This document shows positions 51,208 to 59,715 of a DNA stretch of 64,000 nucleotides, piece after piece. Each line of letters starts with the position of its first letter. Within the stretch, counting starts at the first letter, position 1. Below the pieces are notes generated by a model. That model was not told the DNA's origin. It ran no database searches and worked only from the letters and a program-made list of their open reading frames with translations. Made by a program: the position numbers and the translations under genes. Source of the DNA: Pseudomonadales bacterium (GTDB lineage: Bacteria > Pseudomonadota > Gammaproteobacteria > Pseudomonadales > UBA5862); assembly GCA_024234215.1 (NCBI GenBank), contig JACKOQ010000003.1, positions 1 to 64,000 of the forward strand. Direction: 5' to 3'.

Positions 51208-52272
51208 GTGTCAGCCATCGAGCGGCTCTGCGACTACTTGCCGTTGGCGCGGGCCCGTCTTGGCGAACCGCTCTGGCGTTATTTGCAGGAGGGCAGCAGT
51301 GATCAGGCCATCGACGCCAATGCGCGCGCGCTGGCGGCGGTTCGACTGTGGCCACGCCCACTGCGTGATCTGAGCGGTGGCCACACCCGGCTGCAACTCT
51401 ACGGCCAGCAGTTGGACCATCCGATTCTGCTCGCACCCATCGCCTACCAGAGGCTGTTCCATGCCGATGGGGAGTGTGCCAGTGCCCTGGCCGCCACTGC
51501 CCAAGGTGGACAGATGCTGGTCAGCAGTCTGGCCAGCCAACCCTTTGAGCAGATCGCCAAAGCCGGTCACGGCGAACAGGGCCGCCCCTGGTTCCAGCTC
51601 TACTGGCAGGGCAACCGGGAACGGACGCTGCGCTTGCTGCAGCGGGCCAGCGCCGCGGGTTTTTCGGTCGTGGTGCTGACCATCGACGCCCCGATCAAAC
51701 GCAGCAGCTTGCAACTGCCCAATGGGGTCAGCGCCGTCAACCTCGATGCGGTCGCACCACCGGAGCCAGTCGATCCGGCTTTGAGCCGGGTGTTCGATGG
51801 CTGGATGAAACAGGCCCCCACCTGGAACGATGTCACCTGGCTGCGTCAGCAGACCAAACTGCCACTGCTGCTCAAGGGCATCACCCATCCGGACGATGCC
51901 GATCAGGCGCTGAATCTCGGCTGCGACGGCATCATCGTATCGAACCATGGTGGACGGGTGCTCGATGGTGCGCCGGCCAGCATCGACCTGCTGCCGGCAA
52001 TCAGCGCGCGCATCGCCGGACGTATGCCGATCTTGTTCGACAGCGGCATCCGCAGTGGCCACGACCTCTTCATCGCCCTCGCGCTCGGCGCCACCGCAGT
52101 GCTGATCGGACGCCCTTTCATCTGGGGACTCGCCTGCAATGGCGCCCTGGGTGTTGCCCATGCGGTGCGGCTGCTGCGCGACGAATTGGAGATGACCATG
52201 GCATTGACTGGCTGCGCCCAGCTCAGTGAGATTGGACCACACTGCCTGGCCGATCGCGCGGTTGTCCCTTGA
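51208..52272 (+). CDS. FMN-dependent alpha-hydroxy-acid oxidase/dehydrogenase
   Basis: 354 residues of the glycolate oxidase/lactate dehydrogenase TIM-barrel: PILLAPIAYQRL, VVLTIDAPIKRSS, LLLKGITHPDDADQA and IIVSNHGGRVLDGAPAS, the last with the catalytic His and the FMN-phosphate Arg. The GTG start at 51208 follows the piuC-type stop by one base, so the gene is translationally coupled to an iron-uptake operon. That is an unusual place for this enzyme. No membrane-binding insert is evident, so it may be a soluble oxidase. Confidence 0.85.
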   Translation: MSAIERLCDYLPLARARLGEPLWRYLQEGSSDQAIDANARALAAVRLWPRPLRDLSGGHTRLQLYGQQLDHPILLAPIAYQRLFHADGECASALAATAQGGQMLVSSLASQPFEQIAKAGHGEQGRPWFQLYWQGNRERTLRLLQRASAAGFSVVVLTIDAPIKRSSLQLPNGVSAVNLDAVAPPEPVDPALSRVFDGWMKQAPTWNDVTWLRQQTKLPLLLKGITHPDDADQALNLGCDGIIVSNHGGRVLDGAPASIDLLPAISARIAGRMPILFDSGIRSGHDLFIALALGATAVLIGRPFIWGLACNGALGVAHAVRLLRDELEMTMALTGCAQLSEIGPHCLADRAVVP

Positions 52273-52481
52273 GAAAAGTCAGCGTCGAGCCACCCAAAGT
52301 TGTCACATAAAAAAAGCGCCGATCCGTTGAAAAAAGGTTGACACGCTCCGCCTCCCGGCTTCGAGTTCATCGATCACGCCATACATTATCGAGCGCGCCA
52401 TGAGCAACGGATACCTGCGTGGGTCTATATGATTGTCCGGGATGCGACAGACCGCGACATCTATACTCTCAAATGAAAAGC

Positions 52482-52760
52482 TCATTCCTCCTCACCTAAC
52501 AAAGAGAATCCGTCTGGAATCTCCTCTCCCTCCTCGTCTTCATCATAAGAATAGTTATCGTAAGGCGCAGAGCTGTCTTCCGGAGGCTCGATCTCCTCCA
52601 GATCAAGAGCCTCCCACTCTTCGATCTCATACTCTTCGATATCGCCATCGAGATGCTGAACTTCGACCAGGCCACTCTCTTCGTCAATGGCCACCACTTG
52701 AAAAGGCTCTTCCTGACCGATAATACAGTACCACTCCCCAGCCATAGGCAAATCGTTCAT
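52482..52760 (-). CDS. Small acidic protein, DUF6763-like
   Basis: 92 residues and extremely acidic, with a Glu/Asp-rich tail (EDEEGEEIPDGF). The N-terminal half GEWYCIIGQEEPFQVVAIDE and VEVQHLDGDIEEYEIEEW resembles the small gammaproteobacterial family I know as DUF6763. ATG 52760 has GGGAG 6 bases upstream. Located between the iron operon and ppiD on the minus strand; function unknown. Confidence 0.7.
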   Translation of the reverse strand: MNDLPMAGEWYCIIGQEEPFQVVAIDEESGLVEVQHLDGDIEEYEIEEWEALDLEEIEPPEDSSAPYDNYSYDEDEEGEEIPDGFSLLGEEE

Positions 52761-52844
52761 TGCCATCTCCCATGTAGCGTGTGATTTGATACCGGATCAC
52801 ATTTTTCTATGTGGAAAACAAATATCTAAAAGCGATCTGCCAGG

Positions 52845-54731
52845 TCAAAAGTTGTTTTTCACGATATCAGCCTGGGTCTTGAGCTGTCTTTGAACAGAAG
52901 AGAAATCACGTTTTCCAGATCCAAACGCCAAAAAATTCACCAACTGGGCTTGCTGTTCAGCTGTCAATTCATCATGAGTTCCCGATATCACCTCGGTCAG
53001 CAAAAAAACGACTTGATCGCCATCACCGAGCATCGCTGAGCCGATCTCTACACTACCTGAAACTGGAATTTCCGCACGAAAAACCGATTGAAGAAGTTGT
53101 GGATCAAGGTCTTGACCACCACTTCTCAGCACCTTCGAATAGTGCCTAAATTTCAAACCCGCGTTCTTGGCCACTTCATCAATGGGTTTTCCTGAGCGCA
53201 ACTCGTCAATGGACTTTTTCGCCACGTTTTCCGCATGTGTCCTTGCAGCTTCTCTTGAGACAATATTACGAATTTTCTCTGCTGCTTCATTCAAACTCAA
53301 TTGACGCTGTGGATCGTGGCGCAACACGCGAAGTGCCACATAGTGTCCCTCATCAAGCTCTATCACCTCGCTGTTTTGTCCAGATGACAGCACCGCCTCA
53401 GAAAATGCCTGCTCTCGCACCTTGAGATTGGCAGCGATTCCTTCCCCATGATCCCTTCCAAAGGGACCCGCCACTTGCTTTGAAAGCCCGAACCGAACCG
53501 CTGGTTCATCCAAATCAGGAGACTCAAAAACCACAGTCGACAGATTTTCCACTTTCTCCCTCAGAATGAGTCGTGCACGTTCCCTGCTCAATTCTGTATG
53601 CAGACTGCTCGCAAGTTCATCCAGTTTCGGAATTTTCGAATCACTCTTTTCGAGCAGGCGGATCAGGTGATAGCCAACCTCGGTTTTGATTGGTGAAGAG
53701 ATTTCTCCCACCTGAAGATTTTGCAGAGCATGCTCAAATTCAGGCGGAAAGACGCTTCCATCCGTTGATCCCACATCACCACCATTTCCAGCACTGCCTT
53801 TATCTTCAGAGTATTTTTTTGCAAGTTCTGAAAAATCAGCACCGCTGCGCAGTTCTTCATTGATCTTATCGATCTTCGTTTTTGCATTCAGATCATTTTC
53901 TGACGAAGCACGGACCAGGATATGCGCTGCATGCAAGCGCTTCCTCGCAGAAAGTGTCTCGACTTCCTTCTCGTAACGCGCTTTCACTTCATCATTCGAT
54001 ATTTCAACTTCCCTCATTGCCTGATCAATCGTCAACTCAATATATTCAACTGTAACTGCCTCATCAGTTTTGAACTGATCCGAGTGAGCCTCATAATAGC
54101 TCTTTATGGCTGGGTCATCTTTATCAATATCTTTGAAAAAGCGTTCGATCGGGATATCCAGAGTCGAAAATGAGCGGCGCTGCTGTACGAGCGCCGCCAC
54201 ATCCTGCCAATCATTTTTTGACTGAAAGCTACTATAAAGGTACGCTTGACTCAGTTGATTCAGAACGAAATCGGTCTTGAGATTTTCATAATAACGCTGC
54301 GGAGTAAAACCGGAGCTCTCAATCACCTGCTTGAAAACCGCCGGATCAAATTTTCCATTAACTTGAAACTCTGCTTGAGCAGTGATCAATTGATCAATTT
54401 GCGGTTTTGGCGCAGCAACAGACAAACCCTCCGCATAACCAGAAAGAAGCTTTATATCAATCAATTTGTCAAGAACCTGCGAAGCAAGCACGGCCTCATC
54501 AATCTTTGGAACGACCCCTTGGTTTCGATAGATTATATTTCTTTTTTCAAGTTCAACAGCATGCCTGAAAGTGCTCTCAGGAATATCCAATCCATTCACA
54601 GTCGCAATCACGGACTCCGACTTATACTGCACCAAGGTCTCAATGCCAAAAAACACAAAGGTCAATACAATGAATCCGACTATTGCTTTCGAGACAATTC
54701 CGCTCAAGCCGTCTCTGATATTCTGCAACAT
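52845..54731 (-). CDS. ppiD: PpiD/SurA-like periplasmic peptidyl-prolyl isomerase, membrane-anchored
   Basis: 628 residues. A single N-terminal TM helix (IVSKAIVGFIVLTFVFFGIE) anchors it in the inner membrane. A SurA-N-like chaperone region follows, then a parvulin domain around 265-360 with AAHILVRASSENDL and FSELAKKYSEDKGSAGNGGDVG. This is PpiD's layout. It helps outer-membrane and secreted proteins leave the Sec translocon. GC is markedly lower than in the iron operon next door. It lies 46 bases from the HU gene upstream. Confidence 0.92.
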   Translation of the reverse strand: MLQNIRDGLSGIVSKAIVGFIVLTFVFFGIETLVQYKSESVIATVNGLDIPESTFRHAVELEKRNIIYRNQGVVPKIDEAVLASQVLDKLIDIKLLSGYAEGLSVAAPKPQIDQLITAQAEFQVNGKFDPAVFKQVIESSGFTPQRYYENLKTDFVLNQLSQAYLYSSFQSKNDWQDVAALVQQRRSFSTLDIPIERFFKDIDKDDPAIKSYYEAHSDQFKTDEAVTVEYIELTIDQAMREVEISNDEVKARYEKEVETLSARKRLHAAHILVRASSENDLNAKTKIDKINEELRSGADFSELAKKYSEDKGSAGNGGDVGSTDGSVFPPEFEHALQNLQVGEISSPIKTEVGYHLIRLLEKSDSKIPKLDELASSLHTELSRERARLILREKVENLSTVVFESPDLDEPAVRFGLSKQVAGPFGRDHGEGIAANLKVREQAFSEAVLSSGQNSEVIELDEGHYVALRVLRHDPQRQLSLNEAAEKIRNIVSREAARTHAENVAKKSIDELRSGKPIDEVAKNAGLKFRHYSKVLRSGGQDLDPQLLQSVFRAEIPVSGSVEIGSAMLGDGDQVVFLLTEVISGTHDELTAEQQAQLVNFLAFGSGKRDFSSVQRQLKTQADIVKNNF

Positions 54732-54777
54732 AACCAAATCGCTTCAAAAATAATTAGGATTATATGATCAAAATCGA

Positions 54778-55056
54778 CTATCGAGAACTCAATATATTTT
54801 TAAGTTCTCTACTCACCTTGAATGATGGGATATTCTTCGATTGAAAATAACATGATTCGTGCATTTCTGGATCAATTTCCTCGCTTTTCATTCGGCGCCC
54901 GACCTTGAAAACACCAAATTCGGGCAACGTTACTTGCTCACCGTTTCTCAGCTTCTCTGCGAGCAGCTCTGTCATCGCATCCAGAGTTCTGAAAGCTGCC
55001 GCTTTGGAAACCCCAGCAGCCACGGCAACCGAATCAATTAGAACAGATTTATTCAT
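54778..55056 (-). CDS. HU/IHF-family DNA-binding protein, divergent
   Basis: 92 residues. The N-terminal half is good HU (MNKSVLIDSVAVAAGVSKAAAFRTLDAMTELL; EQVTLPEFGVFKV). The second half is odd: the beta-arm motif RxGRNPxTG that wraps DNA is not recognisable; instead it reads GRRMKSEEIDPEMHESCYF before ending IPSFKVSRELKN. In gammaproteobacteria the gene between lon and ppiD is normally hupB; here it holds that position but may bind DNA differently. Confidence 0.8.
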   Translation of the reverse strand: MNKSVLIDSVAVAAGVSKAAAFRTLDAMTELLAEKLRNGEQVTLPEFGVFKVGRRMKSEEIDPEMHESCYFQSKNIPSFKVSRELKNILSSR

Positions 55057-55112
55057 ACATACAACTCTTCATAGCTTTACAGCGGTGTAACGTCCGCAAC
55101 ACAAGACAGAAA

Positions 55113-57536
55113 TCAATGTGGCCTGATCGCTTTCTTATCCACCCTCTTCGCCTTTTTAATTACCGGATCCTGAATTTCATCCTCTCTATTTTCATTGGAC
55201 AAGGGCAATGGCTGCCTCGTCAATGCAATTTGCAAAACTTCATCGATCCACCGTACCGGCCTGACCTCCAACTCGGACTTGATATTATCCGGAATTTCTT
55301 TCAAGTCCTTCTGATTGTCAAAAGGTATGATAACTGTACGGATCCCAGCTCTGTGCGCAGCCAGGAGTTTTTCCTTGAGCCCTCCAATGGCAAGCACCTG
55401 TCCTCGCAAGGTGATCTCACCCGTCATCGCCACATCCGCGCGAACCGGAATGGTTGTCAAAACTGAAACCAGCGCCACACACATCCCTATTCCCGCACTG
55501 GGACCATCTTTGGGTGTTGCCCCTTCCGGAACGTGGATATGCACATCGCACTTTTCGTAGAAATCTTCGGAAATTCCAAATGCCTTGGCTCTGCTTCTGA
55601 CAACGGTGAAAGCAGCCTGTATCGACTCTTGCATGACATCGCCCAAAGAGCCTGTATAGAGCTGTTTTCCCTTCCCAGGAACAGACGCAGCTTCAATGGT
55701 CAGAATTTCTCCACCCACTTGGGTCCAGGCCAGACCGCTCACTTGGCCAATTTGATCCTTTTCTTCAGCTCGACCAAAACGGAATTTTTGCACCCCAAGA
55801 AAATGCTCCACGCCGTCAGCATCAAGCTTGGTTGGATCTCTCTTCTCTGTTGAAATTGCACTCTCATAAATGACCTTGCGACAAATTTTCGCGATCTGCC
55901 GCTCAAGGCTCCTTACGCCCGCTTCACGCGTATAGTGGCGAATGATCTCCTTTAATCCTGCCGTTGTAATCGTCAATTCATTCGCTTTGAGCCCACTCGC
56001 CTTCATCTGTTTCGGCAACAGATGGCGCTCAGCAATGCTGATTTTCTCTTCTTCTGTGTAACCCGGAAGCTGAATAATCTCCATTCTATCCAGCAATGCC
56101 GGCGGAATATTCATGCTGTTAGAGGTACATATGAACATCACTTCAGAAAGATCATAATCGACTTCGATATAATGATCATTGAAAAGGTGATTTTGCTCCG
56201 GGTCAAGAACCTCAAGCAGAGCCGAGGCAGGGTCGCCGCGATAGTCCATTCCCATCTTGTCAATTTCATCCAGCATAAAGAGCGGGTTCTTAACGCCAGC
56301 CTTCACCATCTTTTGCAATAGTTTTCCCGGCATGGAGCCGACATAGGTACGGCGATGACCTCGTATTTCTGCTTCATCTCTGACTCCACCCAATGCCATT
56401 CGCACGAATTTACGATTTGTGGCTCGTGCAATCGATTCTCCTAGCGAAGTCTTTCCGACGCCTGGCGGACCAACAAGGCAGAGTACCGGCCCTTTTAATG
56501 AGCGGACGCGCTTTTGCACTGCCAAAAACTCCAGGATCCGCCGCTTGACTTCGTCGAGGCCATAATGGTCGTGATCCAGGACGTTACGCGCAGCACCCAG
56601 ATCATTTGTAACCTTGCTTCTTTTGCTCCATGGAATGTTTATCATCCAGTCGATATAACCACGAACAACCGATGCCTCTGCCGACATCGGTGACATCGAT
56701 CTGAGTTTATTCAGCTCGCTTTTAACCTTTTCTCGCGCATAAGCAGGCATTTTTGCAGCGGAGACTCTCTTCTCCAACTGCTCGATCTCGCTGACGGAAT
56801 TCTCGAGCTCTCCCATCTCTTTCTGGATGGCTTTCATCTGTTCATTGAGATAATACTCTCTTTGGCTTTTCTCCATCTGCTGCTTGACGCGTGTTTTTAT
56901 CTTTTTGTCGATCTTCTGGAGATCAATTTCTGCCTCCATGATCGCCATCAACTGTTCTATCCTTTCGCTCAATTCAACCAGCTCAAGAAGTTCCTGTTTC
57001 TGATTGAGCTCCAGAGAAATATGTGCGGCAATAGCGTCAGACAAACGCCCGACTTCCGAAATATCCGCCAACGAACTTGTCACCTCCGCGGGGATTTTTT
57101 TGTTCACCTGTGCGTAGCGATCAAACTGCTCCAAGAGCGATTTCCGAAATAGCTCTTCAGTCCGCGGAGAGATCTCTTTCGGATAGCGCTGGGAAGAGAC
57201 CGCGGAAAAAAAGTCAACAGCCTTCATGAAGCTTTTTATTTCGCTTCGCTGCTCCCCTTCAACAAGAACTTTCATCGTTCCATCAGGGAGTTTTATCGAT
57301 TGCAGTACTGTCGATACTGTTCCGAATCGATAAACATCATCTTCCTCTGGCTCATCGATCGATGGGTTTCTCTGCGCAACCAGAAGAATTTTTTTGTCTT
57401 CTGAAGCAGCTGCCGCCTCCAGCGCCTTGATTGAACGCGCCCTTCCGACAAACAGCGGAATAACCATTCCCGGATAGACCACCACATCGCGCAAAGGCAG
57501 CACTGGAATCAAAGTATCTTCCTGGTCGGATTTCAT
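55113..57536 (-). CDS. lon: Lon, ATP-dependent protease
   Basis: 807 residues. An N-terminal LON domain, a coiled-coil stretch, AAA+ module with Walker A GPPGVGKTSLG and Walker B FMLDEIDKMG, and the C-terminal serine-lysine protease with PKDGPSAGIGMC. It degrades misfolded and regulatory proteins. Upstream is clpX, downstream the HU gene, in the standard gammaproteobacterial order. GC is about 50 per cent in a line I counted, far below the window average. Confidence 0.96.
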   Translation of the reverse strand: MKSDQEDTLIPVLPLRDVVVYPGMVIPLFVGRARSIKALEAAAASEDKKILLVAQRNPSIDEPEEDDVYRFGTVSTVLQSIKLPDGTMKVLVEGEQRSEIKSFMKAVDFFSAVSSQRYPKEISPRTEELFRKSLLEQFDRYAQVNKKIPAEVTSSLADISEVGRLSDAIAAHISLELNQKQELLELVELSERIEQLMAIMEAEIDLQKIDKKIKTRVKQQMEKSQREYYLNEQMKAIQKEMGELENSVSEIEQLEKRVSAAKMPAYAREKVKSELNKLRSMSPMSAEASVVRGYIDWMINIPWSKRSKVTNDLGAARNVLDHDHYGLDEVKRRILEFLAVQKRVRSLKGPVLCLVGPPGVGKTSLGESIARATNRKFVRMALGGVRDEAEIRGHRRTYVGSMPGKLLQKMVKAGVKNPLFMLDEIDKMGMDYRGDPASALLEVLDPEQNHLFNDHYIEVDYDLSEVMFICTSNSMNIPPALLDRMEIIQLPGYTEEEKISIAERHLLPKQMKASGLKANELTITTAGLKEIIRHYTREAGVRSLERQIAKICRKVIYESAISTEKRDPTKLDADGVEHFLGVQKFRFGRAEEKDQIGQVSGLAWTQVGGEILTIEAASVPGKGKQLYTGSLGDVMQESIQAAFTVVRSRAKAFGISEDFYEKCDVHIHVPEGATPKDGPSAGIGMCVALVSVLTTIPVRADVAMTGEITLRGQVLAIGGLKEKLLAAHRAGIRTVIIPFDNQKDLKEIPDNIKSELEVRPVRWIDEVLQIALTRQPLPLSNENREDEIQDPVIKKAKRVDKKAIRPH

Positions 57537-57602
57537 CTATCTATCCCCACAGTCAATCATCAAGCTCAATTAAACCACAGATCTTTTTTTGACCTTTATA
57601 AC

Positions 57603-57626
57603 AAAAAAAGGGGGACATCCGTCCCC
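57603..57626 (-). terminator. Intrinsic terminator after clpX
   Basis: On the minus strand GGGGAC-GGAT-GTCCCC is a perfect 6-bp stem followed by CTTTTTTT. It lies about 20 bases behind the clpX stop and separates clpX from lon, so lon probably has its own promoter in 57537-57602. Confidence 0.9.
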
Positions 57627-57646
57627 ACTTTTTCTCTATTCATCCC

Positions 57647-58933
57647 TTACTGATCTGGAGCAGCACGCTGTTGTTCCAGATTTTCATAAAGCAATATTGG
57701 TTCGGACTCATCAACGACAACATTCTCATCGATGACCACTTTTTTGACACCTTTCATTGACGGCAGATTATACATGGTCTCCAGCAGGATGGATTCAAGG
57801 ATCGATCTCAATCCTCTTGCGCCTGTCTTGCGTTCCATGGCCTTTTTGGCCACGGCTCTAAGCGCATCTTCGCGGAAGTCCAGTTCAACATGCTCCATGT
57901 CAAAAAGTTTTGCATACTGCTTGGTCAAGGCATTTCTCGGCTCAGTAAGAATCTTGATCAGGGCAGCTTCATCGAGCTCTTCGAGCGTTGCAATGATCGG
58001 CAATCGTCCGACAAACTCAGGAATCAAGCCATACTTGACCAGATCGTCCGGCTCGACCTTCTTGAGGGTTTCTCCAACATTTTTCTTGTCTTCCTTGCTC
58101 TTTACCGATGCTGAAAACCCGATTCCACTCTTCTCTGAGCGATCACGAATGACTTTGTCGAGCCCGGAAAATGCACCCCCGCAGATGAACAGGATATTCG
58201 ATGTATCAACCTGGAGGAATTCCTGCTGCGGATGCTTACGCCCACCTTGCGGTGGTACCGAAGCCACTGTTCCTTCTATCAGCTTGAGCAATGCCTGCTG
58301 AACGCCTTCACCGGAGACATCGCGCGTAATCGATGGATTGTCCGATTTTCGCGAGATTTTGTCGATTTCGTCGATGTATACGATGCCTCGCTGAGCCCGC
58401 TCGACATCATAGTCACATTTTTGCAGGAGCTTCTGAATGATGTTCTCTACATCTTCTCCAACATAACCTGCTTCGGTCAGGGTCGTTGCATCGGCAATCG
58501 TGAATGGAACATTCAACAGACGCGCCAATGTCTCAGCAAGAAGCGTTTTCCCGCTTCCAGTTGGCCCCATCAGCAAAATATTGCTTTTTGCGAGCTCAAC
58601 ATCGTCTTTCCCCTTTGGGTTGTGGCCAAGCCGCTTGTAATGATTGTAGACCGCGACCGAAAGGATTTTCTTTGCCAAAGACTGACCAATTACATATTCG
58701 TCCAGGGTCTTTTTGATGTCTCTTGGAGTTGGAAGCTTTTCAGCGCTGGACTCATTGCTGCTCTCCTCGATCTCTTCACGAATGATATCGTTGCAAAGAT
58801 CGACGCACTCATCGCAGATAAAAACTGAAGGTCCAGCAATCAGTTTTCGAACTTCATGCTGGCTCTTCCCGCAAAAAGAGCAATAAAGCAGCTTGCCGCC
58901 CTCATCGCCCCTGCCGTTGCGCTCATCAACCAT
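57647..58933 (-). CDS. clpX: ClpX, ATP-dependent unfoldase of ClpXP
   Basis: 428 residues. The N-terminal zinc-binding domain shows CSFCGKSQHEVRKLI and CDECVDLC. The AAA+ core has GPTGSGKTLLAE, IVYIDEIDKI and the sensor/pore regions, including RDVSGEGVQQALLKLIEG. It unfolds ssrA-tagged and other substrates and feeds them to ClpP. It sits 76 bases downstream of clpP. Confidence 0.97.
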   Translation of the reverse strand: MVDERNGRGDEGGKLLYCSFCGKSQHEVRKLIAGPSVFICDECVDLCNDIIREEIEESSNESSAEKLPTPRDIKKTLDEYVIGQSLAKKILSVAVYNHYKRLGHNPKGKDDVELAKSNILLMGPTGSGKTLLAETLARLLNVPFTIADATTLTEAGYVGEDVENIIQKLLQKCDYDVERAQRGIVYIDEIDKISRKSDNPSITRDVSGEGVQQALLKLIEGTVASVPPQGGRKHPQQEFLQVDTSNILFICGGAFSGLDKVIRDRSEKSGIGFSASVKSKEDKKNVGETLKKVEPDDLVKYGLIPEFVGRLPIIATLEELDEAALIKILTEPRNALTKQYAKLFDMEHVELDFREDALRAVAKKAMERKTGARGLRSILESILLETMYNLPSMKGVKKVVIDENVVVDESEPILLYENLEQQRAAPDQ

Positions 58934-59009
58934 GGGTATATCCTAGCTCAAAAAAATCGGCCGATATAAATCCATTCTTTGCTCGCCATGCAATGGCTGG
59001 CTTGCAAAC

Positions 59010-59627
59010 TCATTTTTCTGATTTCAATGAATCGACCCGGTGCTCAAGAACCTGGTCGATGAGTCCGTAACTGACCGCTTCGATCGCGCTCATGAAATTG
59101 TCTCTGTCCGTATCTCTTGCAATGGTTTCCAGGTCCTGTTTGGTATGCCTTGCAAGAATCTTGTTCAACCGGTCTCGTACCAGAAGAATTTCGCGCGCAT
59201 GGATTTCAATGTCGGAAGCCTGCCCCTGGAATCCGCCCAAGGGTTGATGGATCATCATGCGCGAATGTGGCAGGCAGTAGCGCTTTCCTTCCGCACCGCC
59301 CGACAGCAGCAATGCACCCATGCTTGCAGCCTGCCCTATGCACATGGTGCTGACATCGGGCTTGATGAACTGCATGGTGTCATAGATGGAGAGTCCGGCC
59401 GTCACCGATCCACCCGGAGAGTTGATGTAGAGGTGAATGTCCTTGTCCGGATTTTCTGATTCGAGAAACAGCAACTGCGCCACGATGAGATTGGCCATGT
59501 GGTCCTCGACGGGACCCACCAGAAAAATCACCCTCTCCTTGAGCAACCTGGAGTAGATGTCATAGGCCCGCTCGCCGCGCGCGGATTGCTCGACTACCAT
59601 CGGGACCAAGCCAACATTTTCAATCAT
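59010..59627 (-). CDS. clpP: ClpP, proteolytic subunit
   Basis: 205 residues with the catalytic serine in GQAASMGALLL, the catalytic His in RMMIHQPLGG and Asp near the C-terminal RDTDRDNFMSAIEA. Fourteen subunits form the chamber docked by ClpX. It lies between tig and clpX, all on the minus strand, the classical order. Confidence 0.97.
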   Translation of the reverse strand: MIENVGLVPMVVEQSARGERAYDIYSRLLKERVIFLVGPVEDHMANLIVAQLLFLESENPDKDIHLYINSPGGSVTAGLSIYDTMQFIKPDVSTMCIGQAASMGALLLSGGAEGKRYCLPHSRMMIHQPLGGFQGQASDIEIHAREILLVRDRLNKILARHTKQDLETIARDTDRDNFMSAIEAVSYGLIDQVLEHRVDSLKSEK

Positions 59628-59715
59628 CTTCTGTTTCTCAACTTTGCAAAACCGTGATCATTGCCAGGATATCGGCGGCTCACACTTACCCGTTGTGGCC
59701 ACCGCATGTAGCGCT

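Noticed and set aside
52273..52481. Gene or terminator between the hydroxy-acid oxidase and the DUF6763-like gene
   Set aside because: No convincing open frame, stem-loop or promoter pair; A-rich runs occur without a dyad.
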